Assembly: GCA_001724265.1 (NCBI GenBank) | Contig: MEDY01000024.1 | Location: forward strand, 61,251-125,250 | Source: Rhizaria sp. SCN 62-66 | Lineage: Eukaryota > Rhizaria, unplaced | Direction: 5' to 3' | Length of the DNA stretch: 64,000 nt | Shown here: positions 22,020 to 33,587 of the stretch, one piece after another | Layout of the letters: each line of letters begins with the position of its first letter | How positions within the stretch are numbered: the first letter of the stretch is position 1 | Notes under the pieces: model-generated | What the model was told of the DNA's origin: nothing | The model's database searches: none | The model's input: the letters and a program-made list of their open reading frames with translations, nothing else | Translations under genes and position numbers: made by a program

Positions 22020-24608
22020 CAAATGAGCTCTGCTTCTGCCTCAGTCGCCGCTGCAGTTGCCAACAGCGACACCAGCGTTACGGACCCTGAGCAGCGCCGC
22101 TGCTTCGACTGCGGTGAAGTTAAACTGCGGCTTACCGCCGAGTTTTTCTCGTCATCGCAGCAGCGCAAGAAGCAGGGGCAGCGCCGGTGCGTGCAATGCG
22201 TCGCGGCGCGCCCGGTGTGCCATAACAACACCCCGCAGCCTGCTGCCTCTGCTGTCTCCAACACTCCAGCGCGCCAGAGCAGCAAAGCACCGCTCGCTCG
22301 CGCAACGGCAGCATCTTCGAACGTTACTAACAGTAATCCTGTTACTAGTAACAGTCACCCCAACACAAGCAACGATGCCGACGCCAACGCAACTGGTGAT
22401 ACTGCGGGTACAAGCGCGGGTGATGCAGCCGTGAGTGAAAGCGCAAACGGTGTGACTGCACTAGGCCGCGCAGAGCTGCGCCGCGCTGAGCACAGTCGCC
22501 TTATCGAGGCAGTGCTGTTATACGCGTTCCCAGCGCTCACGGTCACCAATCGCAGTGACCGTGGCCACAATGTGCGCACAGTCAGTGCCTCTGACGGCGG
22601 CGAGTGGTGCCCGTGGCTGCATACAGCTCTGGGGCAGGGCGCTGAGGTACGTGACGCGATTGAGACTGTCCGGAAACGGGTTGAATTCGCGCAAAATCAC
22701 ACAGATAGCAACGACACTGCTGCTGTTGCTGCTGTTGCTGATGTAGCTGACGCTCCGTTAAAGAGTGGCGAGAACTCGCTTGCGTGTCAGCTAGGTTTGT
22801 ATCACACAAACGACGCTGCTTATCCTTTAGATGAACTCCCGCAACAGCCACAGCCGCAATCGCATTCACACGCGTTGCTGCTGCCCGCGCCCGCGGAGAA
22901 GCTTCCGTTCCCGCTGTGGACTGACCCGGTCCGGTCCGGCGGCCTGCGGCCGGCGAAGGCCGTCAGGAAGCAACAGCAACAGGAGTCACTTTCCAGTCTT
23001 CTCTCCACAGTCACCCAGAACGTACTCCGCAGTGCCTGCCACACACAGCAAGCACCTTCACAGTCCGCAGATGCGCACCCAGCTCAGCGCTCTCCTCTAC
23101 AATCAGCTGATAGTTTGACCACTGCAGCCCAGCACGCGAGACCGATGCACGTTGTCGACTGCGGTTGCGCTACGGGCAATGCCGCGCTCGCACTCGCGCT
23201 GCACCACGTGCGGCTTAACTTCTCGCTCTTTGACGCGCACGCGCGCAGTGCGCAGATGTGCGCGGCGCGGCTGTGGGCGCACGAGCACTTGCAGGGGTAC
23301 TTAAACGGATCTAAGGGTGGCCATGTCGATTGCGACAGTGTCGATACAGCTCGCGAAGCACTGAGCACATTCACGATGCCGTCACCCTCAAATGCGAGTG
23401 CGGATACGAACAAAAACAGCTGCGGTAACACTGCCAACGCGTGTGATACTGCCAGCAAAAGTAACATCGCTGCTCTCGGTTGTGGCGGCCGAGTGCGTGT
23501 GCATTGGGGCTCACTTCCCACTGAACGCATCGCAATCGCCACTGCTGCTATTGCAACTGCTACTGACTCCTCTTCTGCTTCCACAGTCACTAGTAGTAAT
23601 GAGCACACAAACAATAGTGCCGCCATGAGGGCTGTGGAGCCGATTGATGTCGTGATTGCAACGCACAGCTGCGGCGTTGCGACGGACTATGCGCTTTCTG
23701 TCGCTATCAGGGCGCGCGCGGCTGTTATACTGACGCCCTGTTGCAGCGGTAAGATGGCCACACAGCAACAAAAAGTCAACATCAACAACACTGACGCGAG
23801 CACAAACAGCAGTGAGAACAAAAACGACTGCAATGTTGCAAAAACCGCTGTGAACACGTCTGACAATGATGATTCGAACAAGAGCAGTGACTTTGGTTGC
23901 AACAGCGACTGTGTTGATGCTCACAGTCACTTCGGTTCCTCGTGGCTGACTGACGGTGGCGCTGCCGCAGCTGTAGCGACCGTGGGCAGCGTGGGTTACC
24001 CGCGGTCACGCGCACTCGCGGCCGCACTGGCGCGCGCCTGTGACGTCCTTAAGAGCAACGACAACAACACTAGTGGCCAACAGCTTGCTGAAGATAGGGC
24101 TCGTGATGATACGACTGCACCCGTTGACGACAACGCTCACTGTGAGCAGGTCACGAAGCGCCCTCGTCTTCCTCACAACACGAATCCTTACCGCAGCAAG
24201 GGCGGCACAACCTCAGCGGCGACTGTGAGCTCTCTGTATGCCGTATTGGCGCGCTCGGCAGAAGCAACCGCTGTCGCGGCCAGTGCTGTTCCTGCCGCTT
24301 CCAGTGTTGCTCCTGCCGTTTCCAGCGCAAACGCAAACACAGTCAACGCCGCGGTCAACGCCACGCTCAACGCCACCACTGGCAGCTCTCGCAGTAGTAG
24401 CACCGGTCCGCAGCCACAGCCGCAGTCAGCGTCGTCTGCAGCGGCGTTCCACGCGTTGAGTAAAACAGTGCTTGAGCTCGACCGAGTGGCGTGGGCGCGC
24501 GAAAACGGGTTTGCGGTGGTTTTGGCAAAGATGACACCGCTGGGAGCCAGTCGGAAGAATGATGTCATCATCGCCATCCCTCAAGAGCGATTAAACTTAA
24601 ACAACTAA
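21888..24608 (+). CDS. SAM-dependent methyltransferase with an N-terminal zinc knuckle
   Basis: Intronless, 906 residues. Residues 72-105 (CFDCGEVK...FFSSSQQRKKQGQRRCVQC) resemble the STC1-type zinc finger. The catalytic core is a class I Rossmann methyltransferase of the Methyltransf_32/TRM13-like kind, in pieces separated by Asn/Ser/Ala-rich inserts: motif I VVDCGCATGNAAL (~422), HWGSLP (~540), IATHSCGVATDYAL (~590), ILTPCCSGKM (~617) and the C-terminal WARENGFAVV...GASRKNDVIIAIP (~868-900). The H-x-CG...D and PCC motifs are those seen in this family. The TRM13 CHHC finger is absent, so the substrate is not known; tRNA is only one possibility. A CAG/CAA-type run near residues 30-42 is read as Ala. 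It stops at TAA. Confidence 0.75.
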
Positions 24609-25127
24609 GTGGCAGTAAGTGTCACGCTCATGAATGCTCCATAGTATCGATAAATTTACATAGAGAAAGAACAATACACAATCAATAATATTGGATGACA
24701 CGCGCCTGTGGAACTATTTACATCTATTTGTATTGAATCAGAACGTGCATGAAAAAACAATCAACAACTAGAACAAGTTGTCGTACACAGTCACACACAG
24801 TTGTGATGCGCTTTTCTCATTATCATCGTCAGATCAGTTGGTTGTTGTCAGTCGGTCAGTCGGGGTCGGTTGGTCACAGGCATAAAATCTATATCTCTAA
24901 ATGAGAGCCACAGTCGTATCAGTGGCGAGTAAATGCTATGAAAACGAACAAAAACACTCAAAAAAGCACACTTATCGTTACTTTTTAGCACACACACATC
25001 CGCAAGTCCAAGTCAATCGATCCAAGTCATGTCACTTAAAACCTTCTCAACTCTGCTTGCTTGCTCGCGCTCCTCCGTTGTCGTGTAAGCAGGTAGGTCC
25101 TTCGAGAAAGGGTACTTCGTCACTTAC
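24609..25127. other. convergent intergenic region
   Basis: About 520 bp between the 3' ends of the methyltransferase (plus) and PEX19 (minus). It contains short GTTGGT/GTCAGTCGG iterations near 24830-24870 but no gene that I can support. Confidence 0.4.
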
Positions 25128-26356
25128 TTACTGGGTGGGGCACTGGGGCATGTCGCCGCCCTTGTCGCCGCCGGCGCCGCCGGCGCCGCCGAGGCCAGAG
25201 AGCATGGCACGCAGCGCGTCCGCGTCGTCCTGCGACGACGAGGGCGCCTCGGTCATCATCTGGTCGAGCGCCTCACGGTGCTCCTCGGGGACGAGGTCGC
25301 GGGGCGGGGGGCCGAAGGTCTGGACCATGATCATGTTCTCCTGCACAGCCGCGTCGTCGACGGGGTCGGAGTCGAAGGCCGCGATGATCTTCTTGTAGCA
25401 CTCAAACTGCTTGGCGTGCTTGTCGTGGGTCTCGTCGTCGATCTTGCCCTTGTTCTCCTCGAGCCAGGCGGGGAAGCGCGCGACGAGGTCGGCGATGGGG
25501 TCGTAGAGGTGCTCACGCGACATCATCTCCTGCATCATCTGCATCATCATCTTCTGCATCATCTCGGGGTTGAACATCTCGCCGCCCTCGCCGCCCGCGC
25601 CGCCATTGAGGCCCATCGCGCCCAGCGACTCGGCCATCATCTTGGAGAAGGCGTCGGCGTCCATCTCAGCGCCGTCGTCGCCCTCGCCGTCGCCGTTGGC
25701 CTCAATGCCGTCGGTGTCGATCACGGAGTTCTTGATCATGCGCATCGCGGCCTCCATGGGGTCGAGGTTCGCGTCGTCGTCGTCGTCGTCGCCGGCGGCG
25801 AGACGGGACATCATGTCCTTGTCGTCAGTGTTGACCTCCTCTGTGGTGAGAAGCACAAAAGAAACAGGGAGAAGCAGCAGGCACGAGCAGAACGAAATAG
25901 AGAGACAGAGAGTAGAAATTGAGGATATGTGCGAAAGACAATTTGTGTGTTTGATATTTCAACTGATTTGCTGCGATTTGTGGTCACGATAAAGCTGTGG
26001 ATCGCAAGAGACATTGGCGCGGCTCGCTTGGACAAGCTCCAAATGAACTTGCGGTGGAAAAGCTTGCGAGTGCGGAAGCGAGGCGAATGCGAAGGGGAAA
26101 GGATGCGTACCAGTCTTGTTGTCCTTGTCGTACTCCTCGAAGGCGTCTGTGTGTGAGTAGAGTGGAGTTAGATCAGGCAAAAGGCAGGGAAGTGGTGAGA
26201 AGTCGTGGCGGAGAAACGCGCAAAGGATGAGCCGGGTGGCGCAAGACAGAGCAAACGGAAAGAGCCATTGTGAAGATCAAAGACGACAACGATAGCCGGA
26301 TAAAAATGAAAAAAGAAAGACGTACTGTCGATAATGTTGTCGATGTTTTTGTCCAT
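25128..26356 (-). CDS. peroxisomal biogenesis factor PEX19
   Basis: Cytosolic chaperone and import receptor for peroxisomal membrane proteins. Three coding exons (minus): 26356-26326 (31 nt), 26146-26111 (36 nt) and 25840-25128; 259 residues. The two tiny first exons join in phase to give MDKNIDNIIDNAFEEYDKDN, leading into an acidic segment. The C-terminal half carries the conserved PEX19 block: MMQEMMSREHLYDPIADL, FPAWLEENKGKID, KQFECYKKIIAAFD. The last four residues are CPTQ, a plausible CaaX farnesylation box as found in other PEX19 proteins (human CLIM, yeast CKQQ). Low-complexity Gly/Met/Asp stretches are normal for this family. It stops at TAA. The first two exons rest on phase and splice sites only. 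Confidence 0.92.
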
Positions 26357-26710
26357 GTTGCTGAAGTGATCCCAAGCCGCACTGTGACTCTCGCGATCGT
26401 CGTCCCGCGACTGTCCGCTTCAACACTCTGCCAGTCGCCAACCAGCCCGATCGGACCGAAAAAAAAAAGGCCAAATCATTTATCGTAGCAACAAAACCAT
26501 GTTTTAAGTGCATAATTTCATAACTTTCTCGTCCATTAATGAAGTTCGGCCTGTTTATTGCTTCTGGAATACGAATATATACAAAATCGCGTCTCATGCG
26601 TCCAGATCGCCCCAAATATCTATACAAATCATCTTGAAAAATTATGCCATCGCACACAGGTTACACACTTGTGTTGCGTTGTTTGTCGTACATAACCGAC
26701 AGCCGTGAGC
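26357..26710. other. intergenic region upstream of PEX19
   Basis: About 350 bp that hold the PEX19 promoter side and the 3' flank of the F-BAR gene. No other gene is recognised. Confidence 0.4.
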
Positions 26711-29700
26711 TTAGAGCCCCATAACTCCGGTCAAGTTGAGCCGCTGCTCGTCGCTCATGTTGTACGCCTCGGCCCACTGCAGCGCGAACGTGGCCACGAA
26801 CTCTGGCTCTGTGCCGCACGCAAGCATCGAAGCCATGAGAGAACTTAACGACGCAAAGGCGACATCGCGCTCGAGATACGTCGCAACCGCGGTGTTGCTG
26901 CTGTTGCTCTGACTCATGGCACTCGTGGTGGCAGAGGGCTCGGAGGCATCGCCGTCCTCACGTTCACTGTCACTCAGCTTCAAATCATGATTCTGACTCT
27001 GGCTCTTCTGGCTCTGGCTCTTGCTATTGATCTTACGCTGCTGCTGCAGCTGTGAGCCAAAGGGCACAGCGCCAGACTCCTGCAGCTGCAGCTCGGACTC
27101 GAACACGTTATCCAGCAGACACAGCTGCCAGAACCTCTCCAGTGACCACAATGGGTGGTTTCGCAGTGCTTCGATGAGGTATAGCTTGCCCCCACTGGCC
27201 GCTGCGGCCTTGGCAGCCGCGGCAGATGCGACGGCAGCCGACTGCGACTGTGCGCTCGTAACTGCAGCGTTAGAGGGAGCAATGCCGTCGGCGTCGTCGA
27301 GGTCGAGATCGATGTTGTCGGTGGTAGTGGCACTACCCTGACTACTCTTGCTCGTAGCGTTAGCGGTGCTGTTGGAGAGAGTGCGTGAGCGCTGGTCGTA
27401 GTCCTCCCAAGTTAAGCCGTCAGCGATGAGTGAAGTCGCGTCCAGCCCTTCCTCAGCCCCACCAGCAACACCGCTCAACGCGTGCGCGACACTCGAGAGC
27501 AGATTTCCATTGCCGCCGCTGTTCGCGCTGCTGTTTGGACTGGTTTCGCACCGGATCGTCAGCGCAAGCATGATCACACTCTGCGCAGGCCGGACGTCAA
27601 CCATGTTCACGCTGCCGCCACCGCTCGCGTTGCCGGGGCCGCCGACGAGAGAGCTGAGGCCGAGACTACTCAGAACGCCGCCGCTGTTATGGCCTAACAC
27701 GGTCGCAGCTGACACCGCGCTACCGCCGTTGTTAGCGCGCGACTTGATGGCGGAGCGGGCAGACGACTGCGGAAAAGCCGCGGCGGAAGTGATCTCGGCA
27801 AAGCACTGGTCGAGGCAGCGGCGCGACAGGGCACAGAGGTTACGGTACGCGGGCGCAGAAACCTGGTTTTTTCAGTGTAAATGAAACAATTGAAAGGATA
27901 TATCGCGTTGTAGATGAGTTAAAAATAAATATAGTGATTAAATGCTCAATTAAAATATTTAAGGAAAATAAATTGGCTTTAAAAGTCGGTATATAGCGTT
28001 AACTCTATGTTTGGTGAACAGGCGTACCTTAGTGACGCGGCCGTTACGCATACTGTTGAGCACGTTCACAAACGCAAGCCTGCCGGCCGCCGTTGCGCAC
28101 AGTGCTGTGCAGAGGTCCAGCAGGTCAGAGTCGAGACGCGGGGGCCGGCTCAGCCACGCCTGGGACTGAGCCTGTGCCACGGCAGCGGTCGCGGCAGCGG
28201 TCGTCGCGGCAGCCGCGGCGGTCGCGGCGGCTGAGTCAGAGATCGATGCATCGTCTGAGATCGAGCCAGCTGTTGTCGCCGCGGCGAGGGTGCATGTGGC
28301 CTGATAGAGGCCTTTCACGCCCACGGCGGCGTCGAGCAGAGCGCCCAGTTGGGCTGAGGCGGAGGCCACAACGGCGGCGGGCGGAGGCGGCGGCCTAAGT
28401 TCGGTGACAGCAACAAAAGAACAAAATTGAACACATATCGGCATTAGTAAAGTATGACATCTAAAAACTAATAAAGATAGTTACAACGTATAGTCTACTT
28501 AATAAAATATAATGACTCGATGTTAATAACAGAAATTTAAGTGGGTTAGATATGTCCGTACCTCTTGACGAGTCCATGCATCCTCGAAGCCCCGCTGTCA
28601 GTGTTGCTGCCACCGCCAGTCGTCGCATTGCTGACCGATGCGATTTGCTTCTGGATGTCCGACGCAGCCGCAGAGGCCGCCGTCGTCGCCGCGGTAACGG
28701 CAGCAGCGACGGCGCTTGTGGCAGCAGCCGAGAACGACTGAAGCTTATTCTCCCATCCGTTATTGTTGCTATTGCTGTTAGTAGAGTTGTTGGGGCAACC
28801 ACTCTATGTGCTACTTACCCCGCTGGCAGCCCCCTTAGGCCCCGCGCCTGCACTAGCAGCAGCAGCAGCAGCAGCGCCAGTGTTGCCGCCGTGGTGACCA
28901 GCGCCCACTTTCTGGCTCTTGTTGGCGTCATCCGCGATAACGGCGGCCTCAGCGGTCTCCACGACAAGCCGCTCCGTCTCCAGCAGCAGCGCGGTCACGC
29001 CGCCCACGGTCACCGCGGTCGCGCCTGTTGTGCCGGCAGTCGCGGCCGCGGTCTCAGAGCCGCTGCCACTGCCACCGCCGCCGCTCGATCCGGCGGCGCT
29101 CACATGGGACAACGAGTCCCCCGCGACAGCGCTGCTTGAAGAGCTCGTGCTCAGCAATTCGAGCGGAATAGTGCTGCTGCTGAGCCCCAGGCAGTGCGTC
29201 GGCGCGACGCCGCCGGTCAGAATCACCTCGCACGCCTCCGCCGCAGCGCCCGACAGCGCCGCACTAAAGCCCCCGCTCCCCGCGTTGCCATAGCCGCCTA
29301 CACCAGCGCCAGCGCCAGCGCCAGAGCCAGAGCCGGAGCCGGACTCGGCAGCAAGCGCGGCGGCCACCGCGGAGGTCGCAGCTGCGGTCGCCCCAGACTG
29401 CGTCTCCCCGCGCAACAGCAGATACCGGGCCCCGCCGGCGCCGAACCGGCGCTCTTTGACCGGGGGCGGCGCGGGCGCGGAGGAGAAGAAGGAGGAAAAA
29501 GACGAAAACACGCTCGTCACGGCGGCCGTCGCGGCCTCGGCGGCGGACTGAGCGGCGGTGGTTTCCTCCGCGAGGGCCTGGGCACGCGCGGCACGGCGCG
29601 CTGCAACCCGGCGCGCCTTGGCCTCGGCCTTCGCAACAGCAGCAGCAGCAGCACTGGAACTGGCAGCGGCGGCGGCGTTACCGTTACCGTCAAGGTCGAG

Positions 29701-31250
29701 AGCGTTGGGTTCGTTGTTGGTGATGTTGTCGTCGTTGTCGGTGGTTTCGTCGCCGTCGCAACTGGGATCCGCGTCGCAGTAGTCAATGTCGTCCTCCAGA
29801 TCGCTCAGCCCGCCGCTGCTGCCACCGCCGCCACCGCCAGCAGCAGCGCCGTGGCCCGCCGCCGCCCCTCCGGCGCGCGCCGCGGCTGCGCGGGCCGCAG
29901 CGGCGGCGGCGGCGGCGACTGCGTGGACTGTGTAGAGCGTGGCTGGGTGGAACGGAGACGCCTGGTACTGCGGCGCGGGGGCCGAAGCGGCGCGCACGGC
30001 GGCCGCAGCGGCCACCACGGCCGCGGGGGCGTTGGGCGCCGTAGCCGCGGCGGCGTCGGCGGCGGCGCGCGCGGCGAGCGAGCGTGCGAGCGCCATGACG
30101 TCGCTTTGGGGGCTCGCAGAGTCTGCGAAACCGGCCGGGAGGGACCAGGCTGCGGCCAGATTAGTCGCGGTCGCGGCGTGGTGCGCGGAGTAGCGCGCGC
30201 AGATGTCGGTGAGGGCGCGGAGACGGGTTGTCTCGGCGGCGTGGAGGGATGTCAGCGTGGTGTAGGAGCGGGACTCGAGCGACGCGTGCGCAGACTGGGC
30301 CACGAACACGGCCTAGAAAAATTAAAAAAATATCACACACAAGGAAAATAGGAACAATAAGAAATAAAAATATTTGATAATTCTAGAAAATAGCGTCATC
30401 CATAATATACTTCAAGTATAACTCCGTTAACTATGATTAACCTAGTCAAAATCAGAAGATACAAAAATAGAAAGATATTATTGTGCTCGTTTACTTCTGC
30501 TCGTTTACTTCGTACCTGTAGGTAGGCCGCGTCCCTGCGCAGTGCCGTCTTGGTGAGCTCCACCGCGTTTGCCTTAAGCTCCGCAATGGCGCCCTCGGCG
30601 GGCATAAGCGCCTTGCACACGCGGCGCACGTCGCGCGCGTCCCTGTCTGCGACGCGGCCCTGTTGCGCGCTGGCGGCGGCGGCGCGGGCCAACGCAAGAC
30701 ACACGCGCTCACGGTGCTGCGCGACGGCGAGCCGCTCACGCGCGTGCTTCGCGGAGGCCATCGCGGCTGTTACGCGCGCCTCGTGCGTCGCCACGGCCGC
30801 CAGTGCGGTCTGCAGCGCCGACAGAGTGCGGCTGTAGTCGGACCAGAGTGCGTCGGCGGTGGCGGAAGCTTTCGCGTGTAGCTCACTGAGCTCGGCAGCA
30901 AACTGCGTCTGCAGCGACTGGGAGGAGCCCGCGGCAAGTGCGGCCGACGCGGAGGTCTGCTCGTACACGGAGGATAGCAGGGCCGTTACTGACGCGTCGG
31001 GCGCGCGCGTCGCGGCGGGGAAGTTGTAGGCCGTGCATAGCTTCTTGAGCGACGACGCGTACGCCTGCTCGATCGCTGCCTGCTCTGTGACGAACGTGCG
31101 AAGAGTGGAGATGGAGCGCAAGCCATCGCGGATAACTTGAAAGGCACCAATAACGTTGCCCTTGACAGCGGCAGCGAAGATACCCGCGGCGTCAGTCTCC
31201 GTCGGCATCTGGGAAGAAGCAGACGTGGGCAAGGGGGGCGACGAGGACAT
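26711..31250 (-). CDS. large F-BAR domain protein
   Basis: Membrane-curving F-BAR protein, ~1330 residues. Exons (minus): 31250-30516, 30312-28562, 28394-28028, 27862-26711. The second exon needs the in-frame TAG at 28806-28804 to be read through (1334 residues). Otherwise an 81-nt intron, 28818-28738, must be invoked (1307 residues). Residues ~25-245 are the FCH/F-BAR helical domain (FVTEQAAIEQAYASSLKKLC and following helices). The middle is Ala/Ser/Gly-rich with an acidic Asp-rich patch. The C-terminal part contains RPAQSVIMLALTIRC and LYLIEALRNHPLW..ERFWQ, which recalls the conserved C-terminal block of KIAA0513/SBF2-type proteins. Likely role: linking membranes to cytoskeleton or endocytosis; the precise family is unknown. 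It stops at TAA. Confidence 0.8.
28804..28806 (-). other. in-frame TAG codon in the F-BAR gene
   Basis: Read on the minus strand, the frame runs ...SGVSST-TAG-SGCPNNSTNSNS... and continues for a further 242 nt to the next clear donor (GTACGG at 28561). The sequence after TAG is Asn/Ser-rich, like other inserts in this genome. The only splicing alternative uses a GTAAGT donor that no other intron here uses, and would be the shortest intron in the window. Confidence 0.6.
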
Positions 31251-31658
31251 GGTAGTCTATCTACCGCCACAGCGCGTCTAAAGAAGACTTGGAAAGCTGC
31301 AAAATAAAGAAAGTATACAAAATCATATCAGCCTTATCATATCATCTTTTCTGTTCGACCTATCGATCTGCTATAGAGAACAAGTTGTGTATAGTTAGGC
31401 CCCCTTTGGACTGACGTCAGAAGATGCATTCGTGGCCCTGTCCGGTCGATGCAAAGGGGACACACACTGTGCAACATGATCTGTTCGAGTTGCTCCTGGT
31501 ATGAAACCGTACTCACTCGGTGCAATTTTTCACATTTAAATAGTTCCCTTCTTTGCACTTCGTCAACTTAAACAAATCACAGTAAATCAACAATAACCGT
31601 GAGATATCCTTCGGTCGCACTCGTGCACTTCGCCGCGAGTCAAAAACTGTCCAGTTGT
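31251..31658. other. intergenic region between AFG1 and the F-BAR gene
   Basis: About 410 bp containing the 5' leader and promoter side of the F-BAR gene and the 3' flank of AFG1. A TTCTTTATTTTGCAG tract on the minus strand (ending near 31297) could be the acceptor of a leader intron of the F-BAR gene. No other gene is seen. Confidence 0.4.
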
Positions 31659-33587
31659 TCAAAGATTCGAGGGCGTGTCCTTGCCACCGGCCGTCTTGAG
31701 CGCACCGGACAGGTACGTCGTGCTAGACATCTCGACAAGGCGGGAGATGGCACGCGCCGATGCGAATACTTCGTCCTCCTTGAAGCCCTTCTTGTTGCCG
31801 CCAGTGGCCTCCAGCTCAGCAGTTGCCTCAGCGGCAGTCTTGTGCTAAAAAGAACATAAAACATCAAAGAGTAAAAGAAATTAGTTAGTATAGTATAAAG
31901 ATAAACAAAATGCATATACTATCCGAAATTCAACTTGATGCCTAAAAATAAAGCAGAGATATCACAGAGTAAAGTGAACATATGAACAACTCTCACATTG
32001 TCGCATCGTCGCATCGTAACGGACCTCAATCTTAGCGTCGGCACTGGCATCCGCGCCACCCGCGCTCGCCGTGCTGTTCTCGGCCATGGTATCGCGCGCG
32101 GGCCGGAACAGGTCGCTGGGCGGCGCCTCCGCGGAGATGAACAGCTTGGTCCTGTGCTCATACAGCACGTCAAGCAGCGTGATGAACCGGCGGATCACTT
32201 CGCGCCGGTCAAAGTACAGCAGAGGGACGTCGGTGACGATGACGCAGGGGAACGCCTTGGCGACGGCGTAGTAGTCGGCCGCGCCCAGGGGCCGCGCGCA
32301 GAGCTCGTCGAAGGTGAATCGCGCGACACGATGCGGCACCGCGTGCGCTGCGGTGAGCGTACGACCCATCATGACCTCCACGGTGACCGCGCGGGCCTCG
32401 CCGCCGCCGGCGAGCTTGGCGAAGATGTGGTCGATGTTGGCGGCCGTAGCCGGGGAGAGCGGGGAGTGGTACACGCCTTCCTCGGTGGTCACAAGTAACC
32501 GGTAGTCGGACATGTGTTCCATGGGTACCACCTCGGTGTTGCGCTCCAGGATGCCGATGAACGGCAGGAACACGTCGCGGTTCAGTCCGTTGAGGTACAG
32601 ATCGCGCGGCGGGCGGTTACTCGTCGCGACGACAACGCATCCATTAGCGAACAAGTGTGTGAACAGCTCCTTCAAGATCATCGCATCGGCAACATCGGTC
32701 ACCTGGAACTCGTCCAAGCAGAGCACGCGGCCCTCTTTGGCGACGAACTCGCGCGCGATCACGGCCAGCGGGTCCGTGACCTTGTTCTGCGCCGGCGACT
32801 GGCGCAGCTTGTGCAGACGCTGGTGCACTTCGAGCATGAACGAGTGGAAATGCTTGCGGACTTTGGGGATTGTGTTGGGGACAGTGTCAAAAAACATGTC
32901 CATCATCATCGTCTTGCCGCAGCCAACGCCGCCGTAGATGTACAGACCGCGCGGCGTGCCGGGCGCGGGCTCAGCAACCGCGGGCGCGGCCGAGCTGGAG
33001 CTCGAGCTCGAACTGTCTCCATTGCTGTTGTTGTTATTGCCGAAGAAGCTCTTGAGGCCGAAGAATGACGACGACGACGCCTCCTTGGGCTTAGCCGCGG
33101 CCGGCGCAGGCGCGGGGGCCGCAGCGGCTACGGGGGGCAGCGGGTGCATCGTGAGCGCGTCCCACAGGTTCTGCAGGCGCTCGATGGTATTACGCTGGCG
33201 CGGGTCCTCCTTGAGGTCGCCGGAGGCTAGGGCGCGCTCGTACGCGGTCTCGGGGTCCTCGGCCGCGGGCCGCACGGCGGGCGCGGGGGCAGAGGAGAAG
33301 GCGCGCACAGAGCGCAGAGTGACGGGCGTCATGGGGGTCAGGGCAAGAGTTGCGGAGATAGAAGGGAAAGAAGGGGCGGCAAAGAAAGCTGGCTGCTGCT
33401 GCTGCTGCTGCTGCTGCTGCGAAGACTGAATGCGGTGACGCGAGGTAGCATCTCCCCAGGAGGTCATCGTGGTGGTAGAAAACTGTGTAGGTGCGGTGAC
33501 TGATGCGGCAACAGAACGTGCGCTGCAGGTGATGAGCGAAGCGCGGGAGGCCGTGTTGCGGATCAGCAACGACGACAGCGACGCCAT
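31659..33587 (-). CDS. AFG1/LACE1-type mitochondrial AAA ATPase
   Basis: ATPase that assists turnover and quality control of mitochondrial proteins. Two exons (minus): 33587-32025 and 31844-31659; 582 residues. The N-terminus (MASLSSLLIRNTASRASLIT) is Arg/Ser-rich without acids, a good mitochondrial presequence, followed by nine or ten Gln. Then come the AFG1 N-terminal block (YERALASGDLKEDPRQ..TIERLQNLWD), Walker A GGVGCGKTMMMD (~222), HFHSFMLEVHQRLH, Walker B VLCLDEFQVTD (~289), the ATSNRPPRDLYLNGL sensor and the C-terminal EVFASARAISRLVEMSS encoded by exon 2. A Ser/Asn-rich insert lies just before Walker A. The intron starts GTCCGT, like ProRS intron 4. It stops at TGA. Confidence 0.95.
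33392..33420 (+). repeat. GCT/CAG trinucleotide run encoding poly-Gln in AFG1
   Basis: Nine GCT units plus GC. On the minus (coding) strand the run reads as consecutive CAG glutamine codons, just after the predicted mitochondrial presequence of AFG1. Confidence 0.85.

Noticed and set aside
28804-28818. 15-nt micro-intron (GTAAGTAGCACATAG) removing the TAG in the F-BAR gene
   Set aside because: It keeps frame, but introns this short are known only from a few ciliates, and no other intron here is below ~125 nt.
29194-30351. 385-codon plus-strand open frame
   Set aside because: Antisense of the Ala/Gly-rich part of the F-BAR gene; pure Gly/Arg low complexity.
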